Below are positions 10,370 to 23,500 of a stretch of 64,000 nt of DNA, in pieces. Source of the stretch: Bolinopsis microptera (Eukaryota; Ctenophora; Tentaculata; Lobata; Bolinopsidae). Position numbers and translations under genes: made by a program. The stretch spans positions 11,666,175 through 11,730,174 of the forward strand of contig NC_087078.1 of assembly GCF_026151205.1 (NCBI RefSeq). Direction: 5' to 3'. The first letter of the stretch is position 1. Each line of letters opens with the position of its first letter. The notes under the pieces were generated by a model, which was not told the DNA's origin, did not search any database, and saw only the letters and a program-made list of their open reading frames with translations.

Positions 10370-11060
10370 AAATCCTAGGGTACACGAGACGTAGAAGCCT
10401 GTGAGCGTGTTAGAGTCTGTTAAGTGTTAGAGTCCTAGGGCTACACGAGACGTCGTAGCCTGTAAGCGTGTTAAATCCTGGGGTTACACGAGACATGGTA
10501 GCCTGTGAGCGTGTAGTCCGCTCCTCTATCGTTGTTTTGAGTGTCCGAACCAAATCCTAAGGTACACGAGACGTGGAAGCCTGTGAGCGTGTTAGAGTCT
10601 GTTAAGTGTTAGAGTCCTAGGGTTACACGAGACGTGGTAGCCTGTGAGCGTGTTAAATCCTAAGGTTACACGAGACTTGGTAGCCTGTGAGCGTGTAAAA
10701 TCCTGGGGTTACACGAGACATGGTAGCCTGTGAGCGTGTAGACCGCTTCTCTATCGTTGTTTTGAGTGTCCGATCCAAAACCAAATCCTAGGGTACACGA
10801 GACGTGGAAGCCTGTGAGCGTGTTAGAGTCTGTTAAGTGAGTCCTAGGGTTACACGAGACGTGGTAGTCTGTGAGCGTGCTAAATCCTGGGGTTACACTA
10901 GACATGGTAGCCTGTGAACGTGTCAAATCCTGGAGTTACACGAAACATGGTAGCCTGTGAGCGTGTAGACCGCTCCTCTATCGTTGTTTTCAGTGTCCGA
11001 TCCAAAACCAAATCCTGGGGTTACACGTCATGTGGGGGCCTGTGAGCGTGTTAGTTTCCT
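10370..11060. repeat. Composite minisatellite with higher-order period
   Basis: Short units of about 40-55 bp contain TACACGAGACGTGG and AGCCTGTGAGCGTGT. They are grouped into larger blocks, each ending in a TCGTTGTTTTGAGTGTCCGA segment seen near 10330, 10515, 10750 and 10980. The block spacing is about 180-230 bp, so this is a higher-order repeat. The ORFs crossing it are by-products of the repeat. Confidence 0.85.
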
Positions 11061-11379
11061 GCGGAAGGTGTTATTTGCCTGTGGGAAAAGCGGTTATGCT
11101 GCGGTTCTAAGGTTAGTAGAGGCTATTAGAGCCTTTCCTTGTTGTAGAGATGGCTAGTCCCTTCCTTTGCATAGGTTAGAAACACCCATGCACCTCCCGT
11201 TCGAGCCACCCACCCCACACCGCGTGGAGGTTCGGTGAGGTTTTTCGTGGGGCAACTGGGGACCTAGGCTTTAGGGTACAAAATGAAAATATTGTGGGAT
11301 GACAGACTGAGCGCCGCCCAGTAAGCATTAAATCCGGAACATATGATGTGTCTCGAACATCGAACGAGTCATGATTGTT

Positions 11380-11456
11380 TTACCTGGGGACCCCAGGCTA
11401 TTATGTTCATAAACATACCGATTCAGCGGACTGACAAGCTGCGCGCCGCCCAGTAA
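11380..11456. mobile_element. 77-bp MITE (copy A)
   Basis: Begins TTACCTGGGGACCCCAGG and ends GCCGCCCAGTAA, and is flanked by TGATTGTT and TGATTGTA, an 8-bp target duplication with one mismatch. The same 77-bp length and ends recur inverted at 36537-36613. It has no coding capacity. A related, more diverged end lies at about 11250-11324. Confidence 0.75.
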
Positions 11457-12032
11457 TGATTGTACTGTGAGAGTGAGAGACATACATTTTACTGGCAACA
11501 CGTGGCCTGGCTAGATATATAGGCCTGGCTGCGCGCGCGACGGTGTTTATTTGCGCGAACATTTGCTCCCCGAGATTAAAGCGGCTTCCAATTTGAGTCT
11601 TATGTAGACCCTTTGCTAGCTTTGTGGATCTAATGGGCAAATACATGGAAGTAATTATCAGTGGCATGAGTTCGCACTGAAGTGTAGGTGGTTTAAAAAC
11701 AGTGAGAGTAGTATGATGTAACGCAGATTTTGGGTTTTTTTAAAGACTCAGAAAGGCGGAAACATGTGAATAAGAAAAGTATTTAGCACTAAGCAGTAAG
11801 CAAACAAGGCGAGAAATGTATATTCGGCAGGATGCCAGGCTGACTCATTACGGACATGTTGTAATATGCACAGTTTAGCCCAAAAACAAAAGTATTCTCC
11901 AGATCCTTTTTTGTTAAATGAGGCCTGAAATAGTAGATAGTCGTGTGTTTCAGATGATCTTTTACATCCTTAATTTTTTTGATCGCCCAGTCTGAAACCC
12001 AGTCCCTGAAACTAGCTTACTTTAGCTACATT
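11457..12032. other. Intergenic, no gene recognised
   Basis: Nothing recognisable apart from the target-site copy beside the MITE. Short ORFs here have no domain signature. Confidence 0.4.
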
Positions 12033-12370
12033 TCTGCCGTTTTCTGACAAAAGTGCTTAAGTAACATTTTGGAAATTTCGGGTTTTTTGGTCTAACTTTT
12101 GTTTTTGGGTCAAGAACTATCCCTGAGGACCATTGGATACATTAGCCGACCCCCCAAAACCCCCTTTTTGGAACCCCCTAAAATGCAAAAAATGGTCATT
12201 TTTCTGAGAAAAGTGCTTAAGTAACATTTTGGAAAACGGGTGCCGTTTATTTCAAAAATGGTGCCATGTCGGGAACTGAAAACGGTGGCATTGTTTTCTA
12301 CGTCCAAAACTGGCCTAGTGACGGCAATTTGGTGATCGTGGGTCTTTTGGCCTGGGAAAAAACAATTTAT

Positions 12371-12427
12371 GTCACTTAAGCACTTTTGTGAAAACGGGCT
12401 CGTTTTCTCACAAAAGTGCTTAAGTGC
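12371..12427. repeat. Near-perfect inverted repeat (hairpin)
   Basis: CACTTAAGCACTTTTGTG pairs with its inverse across a short GGCT-type centre. It lies inside the transposon and reuses the motif of its terminal repeats. Confidence 0.8.
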
Positions 12428-12691
12428 CATTATACGTTTAATTAAATGTTGATTCTGCCAACTGAAACTATATAATCGGTACTAACAAATCTAAATTTTC
12501 ATGGCGGATCGATTGGTGATGGTCATAAACTTCAGAAACGCTAGCTTTGCCGTCAAAATTGCCGATTTGTCAATGCAGAACGTTTCAAAATATACGTCAT
12601 AATTTGCTCTAAAATTTGTTATTCTCTTATAAGTTGAGACTGGCGGGATTATCGACAGGCAAGGGAACATTACCAAAGAGATAGAAGCGAT

Positions 12692-13603
12692 TTGCTTCAC
12701 TGCTCCTTCTCTGTTGATATGGAGAAAGTTCTTTTATTACCACACATGCCGGAGTACAAAGAGGCGATTTTTACAAGACGCCTTGTCACATTTAACAAGA
12801 CCTTCGCGAGGCTGGGGTCAGACGGAGCTCCTTCAGCGATTCTTTGGAATGAGTCCATCGCAGGAAGGAAAGATGAGAATGTGTCCTCGATTGGTGGTAG
12901 CAGGGAGATCATTTTTTGGGCAGACAATTGTTCTGCTCAAAACAAGTGTTGGACTTTATTTACTGCCCTATGTTCAATTATCAACAGCCCAGATGTTGAC
13001 CTGGACAAGATAACGGTCAAGTATCTAGAGCCAGTGCACACCTTTATGAGTGCAGACTCATTCCACCATAAAGTGGAACTGGAGTTGTCCATTAAACAAT
13101 CAGGTCAACTTCATGATTATAAGGACTTTGTTCGGGCAGTTGAACAGGTGGGTACTGCGATAAGCATGAACTGCACAGACTTTGAATCGTGGCCAAGGTC
13201 CTACGGAACAAGAAACTAAAAAACTAAAGATGTTAAAGTTGTAAGTTTCCAGCGTGGGTCTGTAGAAATGGAATGGAAAACAAATCATGACGAGGTTTCC
13301 TTTCATTTCACTCCATTTCTCAGACAAAAAGACGAGAGACTCATTTCCAATTTTCATAGGTTGAAAAATAGCTTTCGCCCAGGAAGAGCCCCGGGGGATA
13401 GCTACTCCCAAAAAACAAGACATTATATACGTAAACTGTGCAGGCTTATGGCCCCGAGTAGTAGGGTATTCTGGATGAACTTGCCTGAGTGTTTGACTAA
13501 AAATCATCTATTTCTTGTATTATTTACCATTTATTTATGTACAACAATTATGTTACATTTTTATACGCTTGTTTTTCTTTGCCTCGCGTTACGATATCAA
13601 TAA
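12692..13603 (+). pseudogene. Decayed transposase-like gene inside the TIR element
   Basis: The frame reads FSVDMEKVLLLPHMPEYK, then WADNCSAQNK (candidate DDE-type aspartate), then EPVHTFMSADSFHHKVE, with C-terminal KLCRLMAPSSRVFW. This pattern recurs in uncharacterised, transposase-like proteins of invertebrates. The D..QNK and HTFM.AD blocks resemble a DDE nuclease fold; that assignment is from memory of the family, not a search. An in-frame TAA at 13217-13219 interrupts it and the same frame then continues to 13603. The listed start is not an ATG and the N-terminus seems lost or decayed. Its position between matched inverted ends supports a transposase role. Probably inactive. Confidence 0.65.
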
Positions 13604-13845
13604 TTCGCAAATCATTGGTCTTTATGAAGAAAGCCTCATCTGAGTTCTTAACTTAATTTCTAAAGAAAGAAAATTATTTATTATTATCCCGTACTTTCAC
13701 CAATCAACTCTTCGTTGAAATGCTGGTAGAATTCCGACTATTTTTTAATCCGATGGGGAGGAGGGAGTGTTTTCGTGTTCTTAAACCACCACCAATCAAT
13801 TTGTCGTAAAATTTTAGGTCAGAATAATCGCAGATAAAGTTCCCA

Positions 13846-14222
13846 CTAATGTGGCTGTACTTAAGCACTTTTCTCAGAAAACGAAATGTTTAAATTTTCT
13901 ATTTCAGCGTGTCCCCTATTTACAACCAATGTTTCATCACAACAGTTTTAGGCTAATTTTTCGTTTTACTTTCGATGACCAATGGTTTGAACGGGTCATT
14001 TTCATCAGAACATTGAGCTTTTGCTGATGTGGCTGTACTTAAGCACTTTTCTCAGAAAACGTAATTTCAAATTTTCTATTTCAGCGTGTCCCCTATTTAC
14101 AACCAATGTTTCATCACAACAGTTTAGGCTTATTTTTCGTTTTACTTTCGATGACCAATGGTTTGAACGGGTCATTTTCATCAGAACATGTAGTATTTGC
14201 CGATGTGACTGTACTTAAGCAC
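13846..14222. repeat. Tandem duplication, ~178-bp unit, two copies plus a partial
   Basis: TGGCTGTACTTAAGCAC recurs at about 13851, 14028 and, with one change, 14206. The sequence between is nearly identical in the first two copies. It forms the right subterminal part of the TIR transposon. Confidence 0.85.
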
Positions 14223-14548
14223 TTTTCTAAGAAATTCAAACTATAATTTGTGATTTTGAGGCACTTTCCGAGAAGTTAGGATGATGAAACCTTGTCATAA
14301 GTTTCAAAAGTCGACAAAGTACCTTAGAAACATAGTGGGTGCAGTTTAAATTGGACAGTAGCTAGCCCAGAGCAATTACAGAATTGAAATCTTTAAAGTC
14401 AATTTGCACAAAATGAACCTTGTGTTACTTAAGCACTTTTGTCAGAAAACGGCAGATTTACCCCAGTAAATTTAACATAACTATAACGGACCTGAATATC
14501 TCACTATAAGTAACTGATTACAACACTGTGTATCAAGTTTTACCAGTT

Positions 14549-17500
14549 TTAAAGCCGCACAGGAGATCTGGATCTGGATCTGGATCTCTTCTGGCACGTG
14601 ACCCTGATTCTGCGTCCATCTAGATCAGTGTTATCCAGTCTTTTAACAGCTGATCTCATTTCAGATCTTCTTGCGAAGTCAACTATCCTGAAACAAATCG
14701 TTCTTCAAATATGGATATCCGAACTAGTACTCTCCGAATTTCATAAAAGGTACTTTTGAATTTATAACCCTAAAGTTAAGTATGAGCAAGTTCCTCGCCA
14801 CCGATTTGCAATGTCCTAGCTTGAAAAGTGCTTGCTCCCACAATGAAGATAATAACTAGGCACTATGATAAAAGGCTGCTCAGCTCATATCGTTGTCGTA
14901 CGGGGAGGCTATAAATAGACTCAAGACATTGTGTAGCAAAAAGTGAGAGCGCCTGCTGGGGAGTAAGATTCTGAGAGCTGCTTTGTTGAGAACAGGCTCA
15001 TTTTACTGGGGATTGTACAACACCTCGTACAATGGAATGTGGTGTGTTGTCTCCCTGAATATTTACAAAAAAGTGAGCTTTCGCATGAACCAATTACTTT
15101 GGTTGTGATTGGTATTTTTGATGAGGCAAAAAAGTATTCATTAGAACCAAACTTTTTACAGATGGGAGCTAGATTATAAAGCGAAATTAGAACGTAACTG
15201 ATTTTACATTTCCTCGAATATTTCTGCATTTTGTTTTCTAGTATACTATAATATAGTCCACATATAAGGTGATAAATTTAATTACAGATTTTTGAAAAAC
15301 CACAATGTCAGTGGTGAGTAGTGGAACAATTTAGAAGAGTGAATCAGTAAATTAGCAACACTGGATTCAATATCGTCCCAAAGCTTTCACTCCTACTGAA
15401 AGAACCGCAATTGCAGAGACTCTTTACAGGAAGCTTTTGCTTCATTTGGTCTCGAATGAACACTCAAACTCAAATAATCAATAAGTGACTCTGCAAATGG
15501 TTGCTGTTAAAATGTTAACACCATTGAAATACCACGCAAGATAATGTACTTGACCAGTGAACACCCTGGTAACCCCATTCGTGACCAACCACTCATGTAA
15601 CGTAGCTAAACGCAAGGTAGGTTGGCAGCGTTTCTTACTATTGTGGAGACAGTTTTATGAGAGTTACAACTGGCACATTACATGTATTATGTAATTGTAA
15701 AGAGGTTAGTTACATGGGGGCTGGGTGGCCTAGTGGTTAGAGCTTCCGCCTTCTGTACAGAAGGTTAAGGGTTCGAATCCCAGTATCACCCAGTCTAGGG
15801 AGTAGCTAAGGATTCATTGGATCTATGCGATCTCCTCGGTCGACTCAGCCGAATGATAGGAAACTTGATTGAGGGTTAAATGAGGAGGGGTGCCTGTGCC
15901 AAAAGATCAAGAATCTTAGGATACTCCTTCAGAACATCTACAATGTAGTGTACTGTAAAACAAGGGCGGTCGAACTATTCGATGACCCTGTAGAGGAATC
16001 TACGAACTTTACAAATTACAAATAATTATTATGTATTATGTAATTGTAAAGAGGCTAGTTCGTGAGAGAGGTTATACAATATCACACAATATCACACAAT
16101 ATCACACAAAGCTTAGCAGACACATCAGTCGTGTTACATCCCAGAGCCAATATGTAGGAGTCAATGGTGCACAGTTTTGTGACTTTGATACCTACGATTT
16201 GAGATCATTAATCACAGTTTAGACTGACTAAATACTCACCCTTGTCTCTCCTGATAACGGTGAGCATCAGCAAACGTCACCTCCCCAACTCTCCTAAAAT
16301 AATCTTTCAGTTCCTGAGAATAATTTATTTAGACTCTCCTCGAAATCAGGAAATTGTATCTTGAGTATCACTTTTATTTATTATGTATTATGTACGTCCT
16401 TAGTAAACCTATTTACAATACTCGGCTGTACAAACTGATAATCATATTATGATAATATCACAGCCCGTTAATTTACTGCCTCTTAATACAATGTTGATTG
16501 TAAATGATAAAAATTGCAATTGCCCAGCTATAAAGGATGGACACGGCGTGTATTACACAGCATAATTAACGTAACACGTAATTAGTTTATAATTGTTGTA
16601 ACACTATGCTAGTAGATTTAGAGAGCAACAAAAGTTGAACAATAGAATCCAAAATAATTGTTTTATTAACAATGAGGACTTTGGGTTCTTTTGCGATAGT
16701 CAAAACGCGACAACTAGCGCTGGATGGTGACAACTAGCGCTATCCAGCGCTAGTTGTCGCCATCCAGCGCTAGTTGTCGCTATCCAGCGCTGGATAACGC
16801 TGGCCAGCGCAAAATATATATGTTCGATAATTGTCGCTATCCAGCGCTAGTTGTCGCCATCCAGCGCTAGTTGTCGCCATCCAGCGCTAGTTGTCGCTAT
16901 CCAGCGCTAGTTGTCGCTGGCTATGCGACACTGTCGCACGCGATAGTTTGCGATGGCCAGCGCAACTGGCCATCGCAGAAAACAGTTCGATAACTAGCGC
17001 TGGATGGCGACAACTAGCGCTGGATAGCGACAACTAGCGCTGGCCAGCGCTGGCCAGCGCTAAGCGATAGCCAGCGCTGGCCATCGATATCCAGCGCAAA
17101 ATCTTTGCGCTATTACTCGTCAGCTAGCGCTGGCCAGCGCTAGCCAGCGCTAGTTGTCGCTATCCAGCGCTGGCCAGCGCTAGCCAGCGCTAGCCAGCGC
17201 TAGTTGTCGCTATCCAGCGCTAGCCAGCGCTAGCCAGCGTTAGCCAGCGCTAGCCAGCGGTAACCAGCGCTAGCCAGCGCAATGTATCAAAATCATATAC
17301 TTGCGATATTACTCGGATGATGATTAATCACTTTAGTTTTACACTTGACTGTCACGTGCCTTTTTTAATCCATTCTCTGACTCTAGCTGGTTCTGAACGA
17401 CTTTTCGAAACCCCAACCCTCTAAGTCTAATCTGATCCCAACCCTAACCCTAACCCAATCCTTAACAAAAACATATATGCTGAAACCCTAACAATAACGA

Positions 17501-20500
17501 GAAATTAGACTAACTTCCTTATACGGTCATATCACGTGATTGATTGATTGAGGAGCACTACCCGAAGGCATTACTCGGCACTAACGCCTTAAAATCTTTA
17601 ATTACAATCAAATATAAATATATGCACACAATGTATAAAATATTAATAATGTATAAAATATGATTACGCAATTAGCAAATTTAAATAGTACTATTAAGAA
17701 TTTGAAATAACTCTTATCTCTTGACATAAATTTAGAACAGCGACACAGGGTCTGAAGAATGCGCGGTGATATTTTTATCTTTTAAAAGTTGTAAATGACA
17801 GTGAAATTGCGCTGTAGCGATAGCATTGTAAAAAATGCTCGAAGATAGTCATATTTCGTTATGAGGTTAAAGTTTTGTTGCTCGTTATTATGATCAACGT
17901 ATGTTGTACCAAATTATTTAAATTTCTAAAAGTACGAAATTTGAGTTGTTCCAGTCCTTGTCATCCGGGTTAAGTGCTTGTGCAGTAAGCACATGCTTGC
18001 TGACTGTAGACTTGAATGAATTTAGGAATTTGTCTTGTAGGCAAGTGGTGACGTATTTTATGTCCTTGTTAATAATGTTGACTGTTTTGTTATATAACTT
18101 AGGCCCAATGTAAGAAATGCTCTTGTCTGAATTACATAAACGGTTAAATGGTACTGCAAAGAACTCAGGTTCTCTTCTAGGTGCGTTTAAGTTTGAAACA
18201 GTGAACATTCTTATAATATTTGGTGGTGCAGTGTTAGAATAAACTTTGTGCATTAAGCATAATATACATTTAGCTATCACGTTCGGTAAAGCTAATACTT
18301 CTAGTTTATTGAAAATTTCCTTTGTGTGTGAAGGTGTGCTATTCAGATCTTTGTCATAAAAATAGCGGTGGTATTGGTTATCTGCAGCGCGAATGCCCTT
18401 TTTCTGGGCCGAGAAGACTCTTTTAACGGAGTTTAGCGATCTTGTTCCCCAAACTGTGCAGCAGTAGTACAAGTGAGACTGAACAAAGCTGTTGTATATC
18501 AACTTGAGTGCTTTGTTAGGTACTGAGCCTTTGAGTTTGTAGAGAATGCCCGCATTTCTAGATACTTTAGTGGCTAAATGTCTAATGTGGTGGGCCCAAT
18601 TTAGCTTGGTATCAATGATCACGCCAAGAAACTTTTCGTGATAACTTTGCTTTAGTCGTTCACCTCCCATGTAGATTTCTATATCCTCAGTTTTCTTATT
18701 TGTAAAGATCATATATTTAGTTTTGCTAGCATTTAATTTGAGCCCGTTATTAGTAGCCCAATCAATTATCAAAGTCAGAATCTCATTCACCATTGCATTA
18801 AGTTGTTCAAAAGTATCTGTACTTATTATTAGGTTAGCATCGTCAGCGAAATAAATATGTTTAGCTAAATTACTAATCTGAGGAAGGTCGTTGATGTAAA
18901 TTATGAACAGAATTGGTCCGAGAATGGAGCCCTGTGGAACTCCGTAGTTAAGTTTGAGGTGAGCGGACTTGCAGTTGTTGACGCTCACGTATTGCTCTCT
19001 ATCGGTTAGATATGAGTCAAACCAAGATAAAGCCAACCCCCGAACTCCATAGTGCTCAAGTTTTCTCAGAAGAATACTGCTGTCAACCATGTCAAAGGCC
19101 TTGCTGTAGTCCAATAGAAGCAGTGCTGTGACCTGCTTTTTTTCTAGTGCCCTGTGAATATGGTTTTGGGCTTCTAGTAAAGCATGTTCGCAGCTATGCC
19201 CAGCCCGAAATCCGTATTGAGAGTCAAATAGGATTTTCTCTGTCTTTAAGTGATCTATTAGTCGCGCTTGCATAATTTTTTCAAAGATTTTTGAGAAACA
19301 TGAGAGTAGTGAGATAGGTCGATAGTTTGAAACTTCAGCACGTGACCCACCTTTGTGAAGTGGAATTACTTTCGCGATTTTCAATTTATGTGGAAACTTC
19401 CCCTGATGTAGAGACGCAGAGACTAGGCAGCTAAGCACTGGTGCAAGTATATTGCTCACTTTTTTCAGGGGAAGTATACTCATATCAGAAGTCGACTTAA
19501 TCTTCAAACCCTTAACTATTTCAATTATTTCTGATGCGGACGAATCTTCTAGATTCATGCTCCGCTGGCATCTGCTATCTTGAGTTTCTGTTACGATAGT
19601 CCGGCCCTCGGAGCATACGAGACCGTTTTCTCTCTTAAGAGTCTCAGCTATATTGCAGAAATAGTCATTGAAGCTATTCGCAATTTGCTGAGAATCTGTT
19701 ATCTCGCTCCCATTATAGTTAATTTTGTTTATCGATACATGTACAGTTTTTCGCCAATATCTCGTCAGGAGAGCATTTTAACCCTATGTCATGGGCCCAT
19801 GGGGGTTGATTCGGAATTAGCGTCCGAAAATACATCGATTGAAGTTGGACACAACCATCGGGGGCCCTTTTAGAACAATCTCGAAGATCGACTGTAGAGT
19901 GATTTAGCACGCTCGATATTAGTATTACTCGTCAGCCAGCGCTGGCCAGCGCAATATAGTTGCGATATTACTCGTCAGCTAGCGCTGGCCAGCGCTGGCT
20001 AGCGCTGGCTAGCGCTGGCCAGCGCTGGTTAGCGCTAGCTGACGAGTAATAGCGCAAAGATTTTGCGCTTGATATCGATAGCCAGCGCTGGCCAGCGCTG
20101 GCTATCGCTTAGCGCTGGCCAGCGCTGGCCAGCGCTAGTTGTCGCTATCCAGCGCTAGTTGTCGCCATCCAGCGCTAGTTATCGAACTGTTTTCTGCGAT
20201 GGCCAGTTGCGCTGGCCATCGCAAACTATCGCGTGCGACAGTGTCGCATAGCCAGCGACAACTAGCGCTGGATAGCGACAACTAGCGCTGGATGGCGACA
20301 ACTAGCGCTGGATGGCGACAACTAGCGCTGGATAGCGACAATTATCGAACATATATATTTTGCGCTGGCCAGCGTTATCCAGCGCTGGATAGCGACAACT
20401 AGCGCTGGATGGCGACAACTAGCGCTGGATAGCGCTAGTTGTCGCCATCCAGCGCTAGTTGTCGCGTTTTGACTATCGCAAAAGAACCGGACTTTGTTCA

Positions 20501-23500
20501 CATTTATTATAATTCGCTCTAACATTTTTATGCAAAACGAGCGTAAATATGCTTTGCACCGACGTTCCGTTATATCATATTATATAATAGAACCGAACGG
20601 CGGTGCATATATAATATATAGACTTTAGAGGGGAATTAACATAAAATCTAGATCCTAGAATTTAGAATTTAGAATCTACAATCTACATATTGATGAAAAC
20701 ATACCCTACCATCTAATAACATGAGCTTTCAAACAACTACCACCAACACTTGACCAACCATTTGAACCAAATACGACTTGACTTGACTTAAGGCGGCTTC
20801 AGCGACCAGATGCTCCACCAAATGTTCCACCAAATTGTTCCAATTGATTTGAACAATGTTTGATCCAGTTCTGCTCCCGAGCGTTAGATGTGAGCGTTAA
20901 AAGAGATAAGAGAACCAGTAAGTACCATAAACTGACGTACCAATTAATATCTTGTCACGATACCCAACATTTTATCGACCAACGTAGCTAATAGCTATAG
21001 TCACGTAGATAAAACCACAAATAACGGGGTACTGGTAGATCGTTCATTTTCATTTATCTACAAGAACTAGATCTTCAAACAAAAATGTTAAATGTTAAAT
21101 TTTAATTATTTAGTTTAATTGACAGCCTTGACTACTGCTGAATACTTTGAACACATAGTTAAAAGTATATTATTTACACGTAATAATAACCTGCATATTT
21201 GAATGATCGGTCCTTCATTTCTTGCCAAAAATATGTTTTACTTCTCCACAGTCCACAAACATATCATATCATATCATTTATCTAACATGTCATTAACATG
21301 TCATTAAGTGATAAACTATTATATTGAATAAAAAAGCTGATACAGTTATATTTTTAAATAAATAAACTCAATGTTAAAGTAATTTTACGATATAGCTTTA
21401 CCGTGTGCATTTTTGTTCAATAAGCTAATTGTTAAATGATAATTAGATTAAATAATTAATTAATTAACCCACTCTCCATGTAGTCCTCGTACTGAGATTG
21501 TCCACCACAACTCTGTTTTCCGTATTATAGGGACGAATCCTCGTGTGACTGTAATAACAAGCATGTTAGTAACTGGGAAATTACAGATTTTACATTAGCA
21601 GTAGAGTAAAATGTATCAAGATAGACAGCCTCATTTATATTCATTTAATGAGCATAGTTTACTTACTATATGGCACCTTGCATTATCCAAGAACGTAATA
21701 TTAAAAGAGTTGAAACTAGATCTACATTCTACATATAATGTATATGACATTTATATTGTATATTTTACTTTCTTTTTGATTTACCTGAACTTGCGTAAAC
21801 AAAAAGAGCACAGATGGTGTAAACCATTTTGACCTCCCTAGAAAATTCATTTGACTGCGTCTGAACTCTGAGCTAATCAAAATTTTCTCAGGAAACTAAG
21901 GTATTTGACTCTTCATACATCTTCAACAATGGAGAATACCCCGTACGAAAAGAACAGATTGGTAATTGCATCCAGCTGACATTGTAAATTCCATCATTAC
22001 TCATCAGACCATAAGGGCACCATGTCGGCAAATTTACCATTCTTGATAGAACACAGCGCACACTTATTACACAGAAAATACTGGAAGATAACTAATACGT
22101 CAAATCAATTTCTTTTACAAATTCTCTTGTTTCGAGTAACCTAATTTCCAGAGACCTTAACAATGAAGAAAGTTACAAGAGACTGACCACTAGGTACCTG
22201 CTAAACAAGAGCCGGGTTTTTCTAAACACCTGCTCCCAAAACAGGGCTGGAAAGGGAGCTCTCTAAAGGGAGCTCTTTAGAGGCACTTAAACAATTTACT
22301 TATTACAGAGCTGAACACGTGAGGCTCTCTCTATCTCGTTAAATATTAACGCCGATATATCGATCATTTATTGAGTTTAAGCTATTTTCAAGGTTGAGTG
22401 AGTTTCAGGGTTAGTGGCAGCTTGGTTCATGATTTTAGCACGTCTTGTTCTAACCTTAAGTTTCAGTTTACACTTCGTTTTATTTGAGAGCTTATATCAT
22501 TATTGCCAAGAAGCGGTATAAGTAGACGGTATAGTAGACTGAAGTTGGAAATTGGCATCGTCCGTTCTTTTAGAGCCGTCTATAATCCAGTATTTTCACA
22601 AATTTGTCAGGTTCCATTATGTGAAGTGTAATTTTTCGAAGATACGATAATATATTCATTTCTGTCTGACATGTAGATATTTGAAGTTTGGTCTTCTTCA
22701 GAATTGGGCTACAACTACACGCAGGCATATCATCTTATATATGGTAAAGTTGTCTTCAACAATATTCGCGCCATCGTATAAGGATCACTTGCAATAAATG
22801 TGTTGGATTTTCTTAGAAGAGGCATCTGGTGATACTTGAAAATTGGTAAGAAATTATCATGTCAACTATAATCCTTGCAACTGACAAAGATTATCACAGA
22901 ATTATATCAGAATGCATGACTGGCAATCGTCTTGAAGCAATCATATGTTGCTGCTACAATCTACCTACGTTGGTACAGGAGTCACAAAATAAGTAATTTC
23001 ATGGACGACAATTTTGTGATTACATTAAAGTACTGATACTAATGATGGTGTTGCGCCAATGGAAATGGCGAAATACAATCCACTCTTTCTATCGGTCATT
23101 TTGGTGGACTGCATAATTAGTGATTGCACATGTGGTCACTGCTCATTGAGAACATATGATAGATTCGAGGGGACTAAATACATTTCCCCGCCGGGGAGCC
23201 TTTAAAATAAAGATTATAGGAACGTGAATATTGTAAATGTATTTTGTCCTTTTCCCTTTGTTTGCTTAATCTTCTTTGCCCCTCAGCTATAATACTTATG
23301 ACAGAAGAGTTGATCACAACCAGTCACCGAGTGATAGTGACATTTTGGGGTTTGGTCGCTCTCATCTGCTTTGTTATCGGATGTCCAGCTAACTTGATAG
23401 CTTTCACTTTCTTCGCTCGGTACAAGAAGAGTAGAACTAGTGGAGTACTTTACATCTTAATTACGCTCATTGATGCCCTGATTTGTGGGTTCGGATTTGT

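Larger units (their letters stand above)
12033..14456 (+). mobile_element. DNA transposon with 34-bp terminal inverted repeats
   Basis: The ends 12033-12066 and 14423-14456 are matching inverted repeats of 34 bp, starting TCTGCCGTTTTCTGACAAAA. Between them lies a decayed transposase-like gene (12692-13603) and many internal copies of the AAAAGTGCTTAAGT motif in both orientations. No clear target duplication flanks the ends. The superfamily is not certain. The right end lies 93 bp from the stop codon of the SR protein gene, so the element sits in or just past that gene's 3' end. Confidence 0.7.
16684..20488. mobile_element. Foldback-type transposon with long repetitive inverted arms and a LINE inside
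   Basis: The element starts GGTTCTTTTGCGATAGTC and ends with the exact inverse. GGACTTTG directly repeats at 16676-16683 and 20489-20496, a perfect 8-bp target duplication. The arms, about 600 bp left and 550 bp right, are inverted copies of each other. They are built from 20-bp units such as AGCGCTGGATAGCGACAACT and 10-bp AGCGCTGGCC units. Long subrepeat-filled arms with 8-9 bp duplications are typical of foldback elements, which are linked to Mutator-like transposases. No transposase was found, so it would be non-autonomous. A 5'-truncated LINE occupies the centre. The element lies in intron 4 of the SR gene. Confidence 0.88.

Noticed and set aside
10078..10404. 108-codon plus-strand ORF as a gene
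   Set aside because: Non-ATG start, no domain, runs into the minisatellite and overlaps a dispersed repeat.
15719..15793. Functional tRNA gene
   Set aside because: Box A and B are good, but the T-stem has mismatches, the anticodon loop is not 7 bases, and a SINE body and target duplications surround it.
16684..17290. CRISPR array
   Set aside because: Repeats are adjacent or separated by the same sequences rather than unique spacers, the genome is eukaryotic, and the block is an inverted arm of a transposon.
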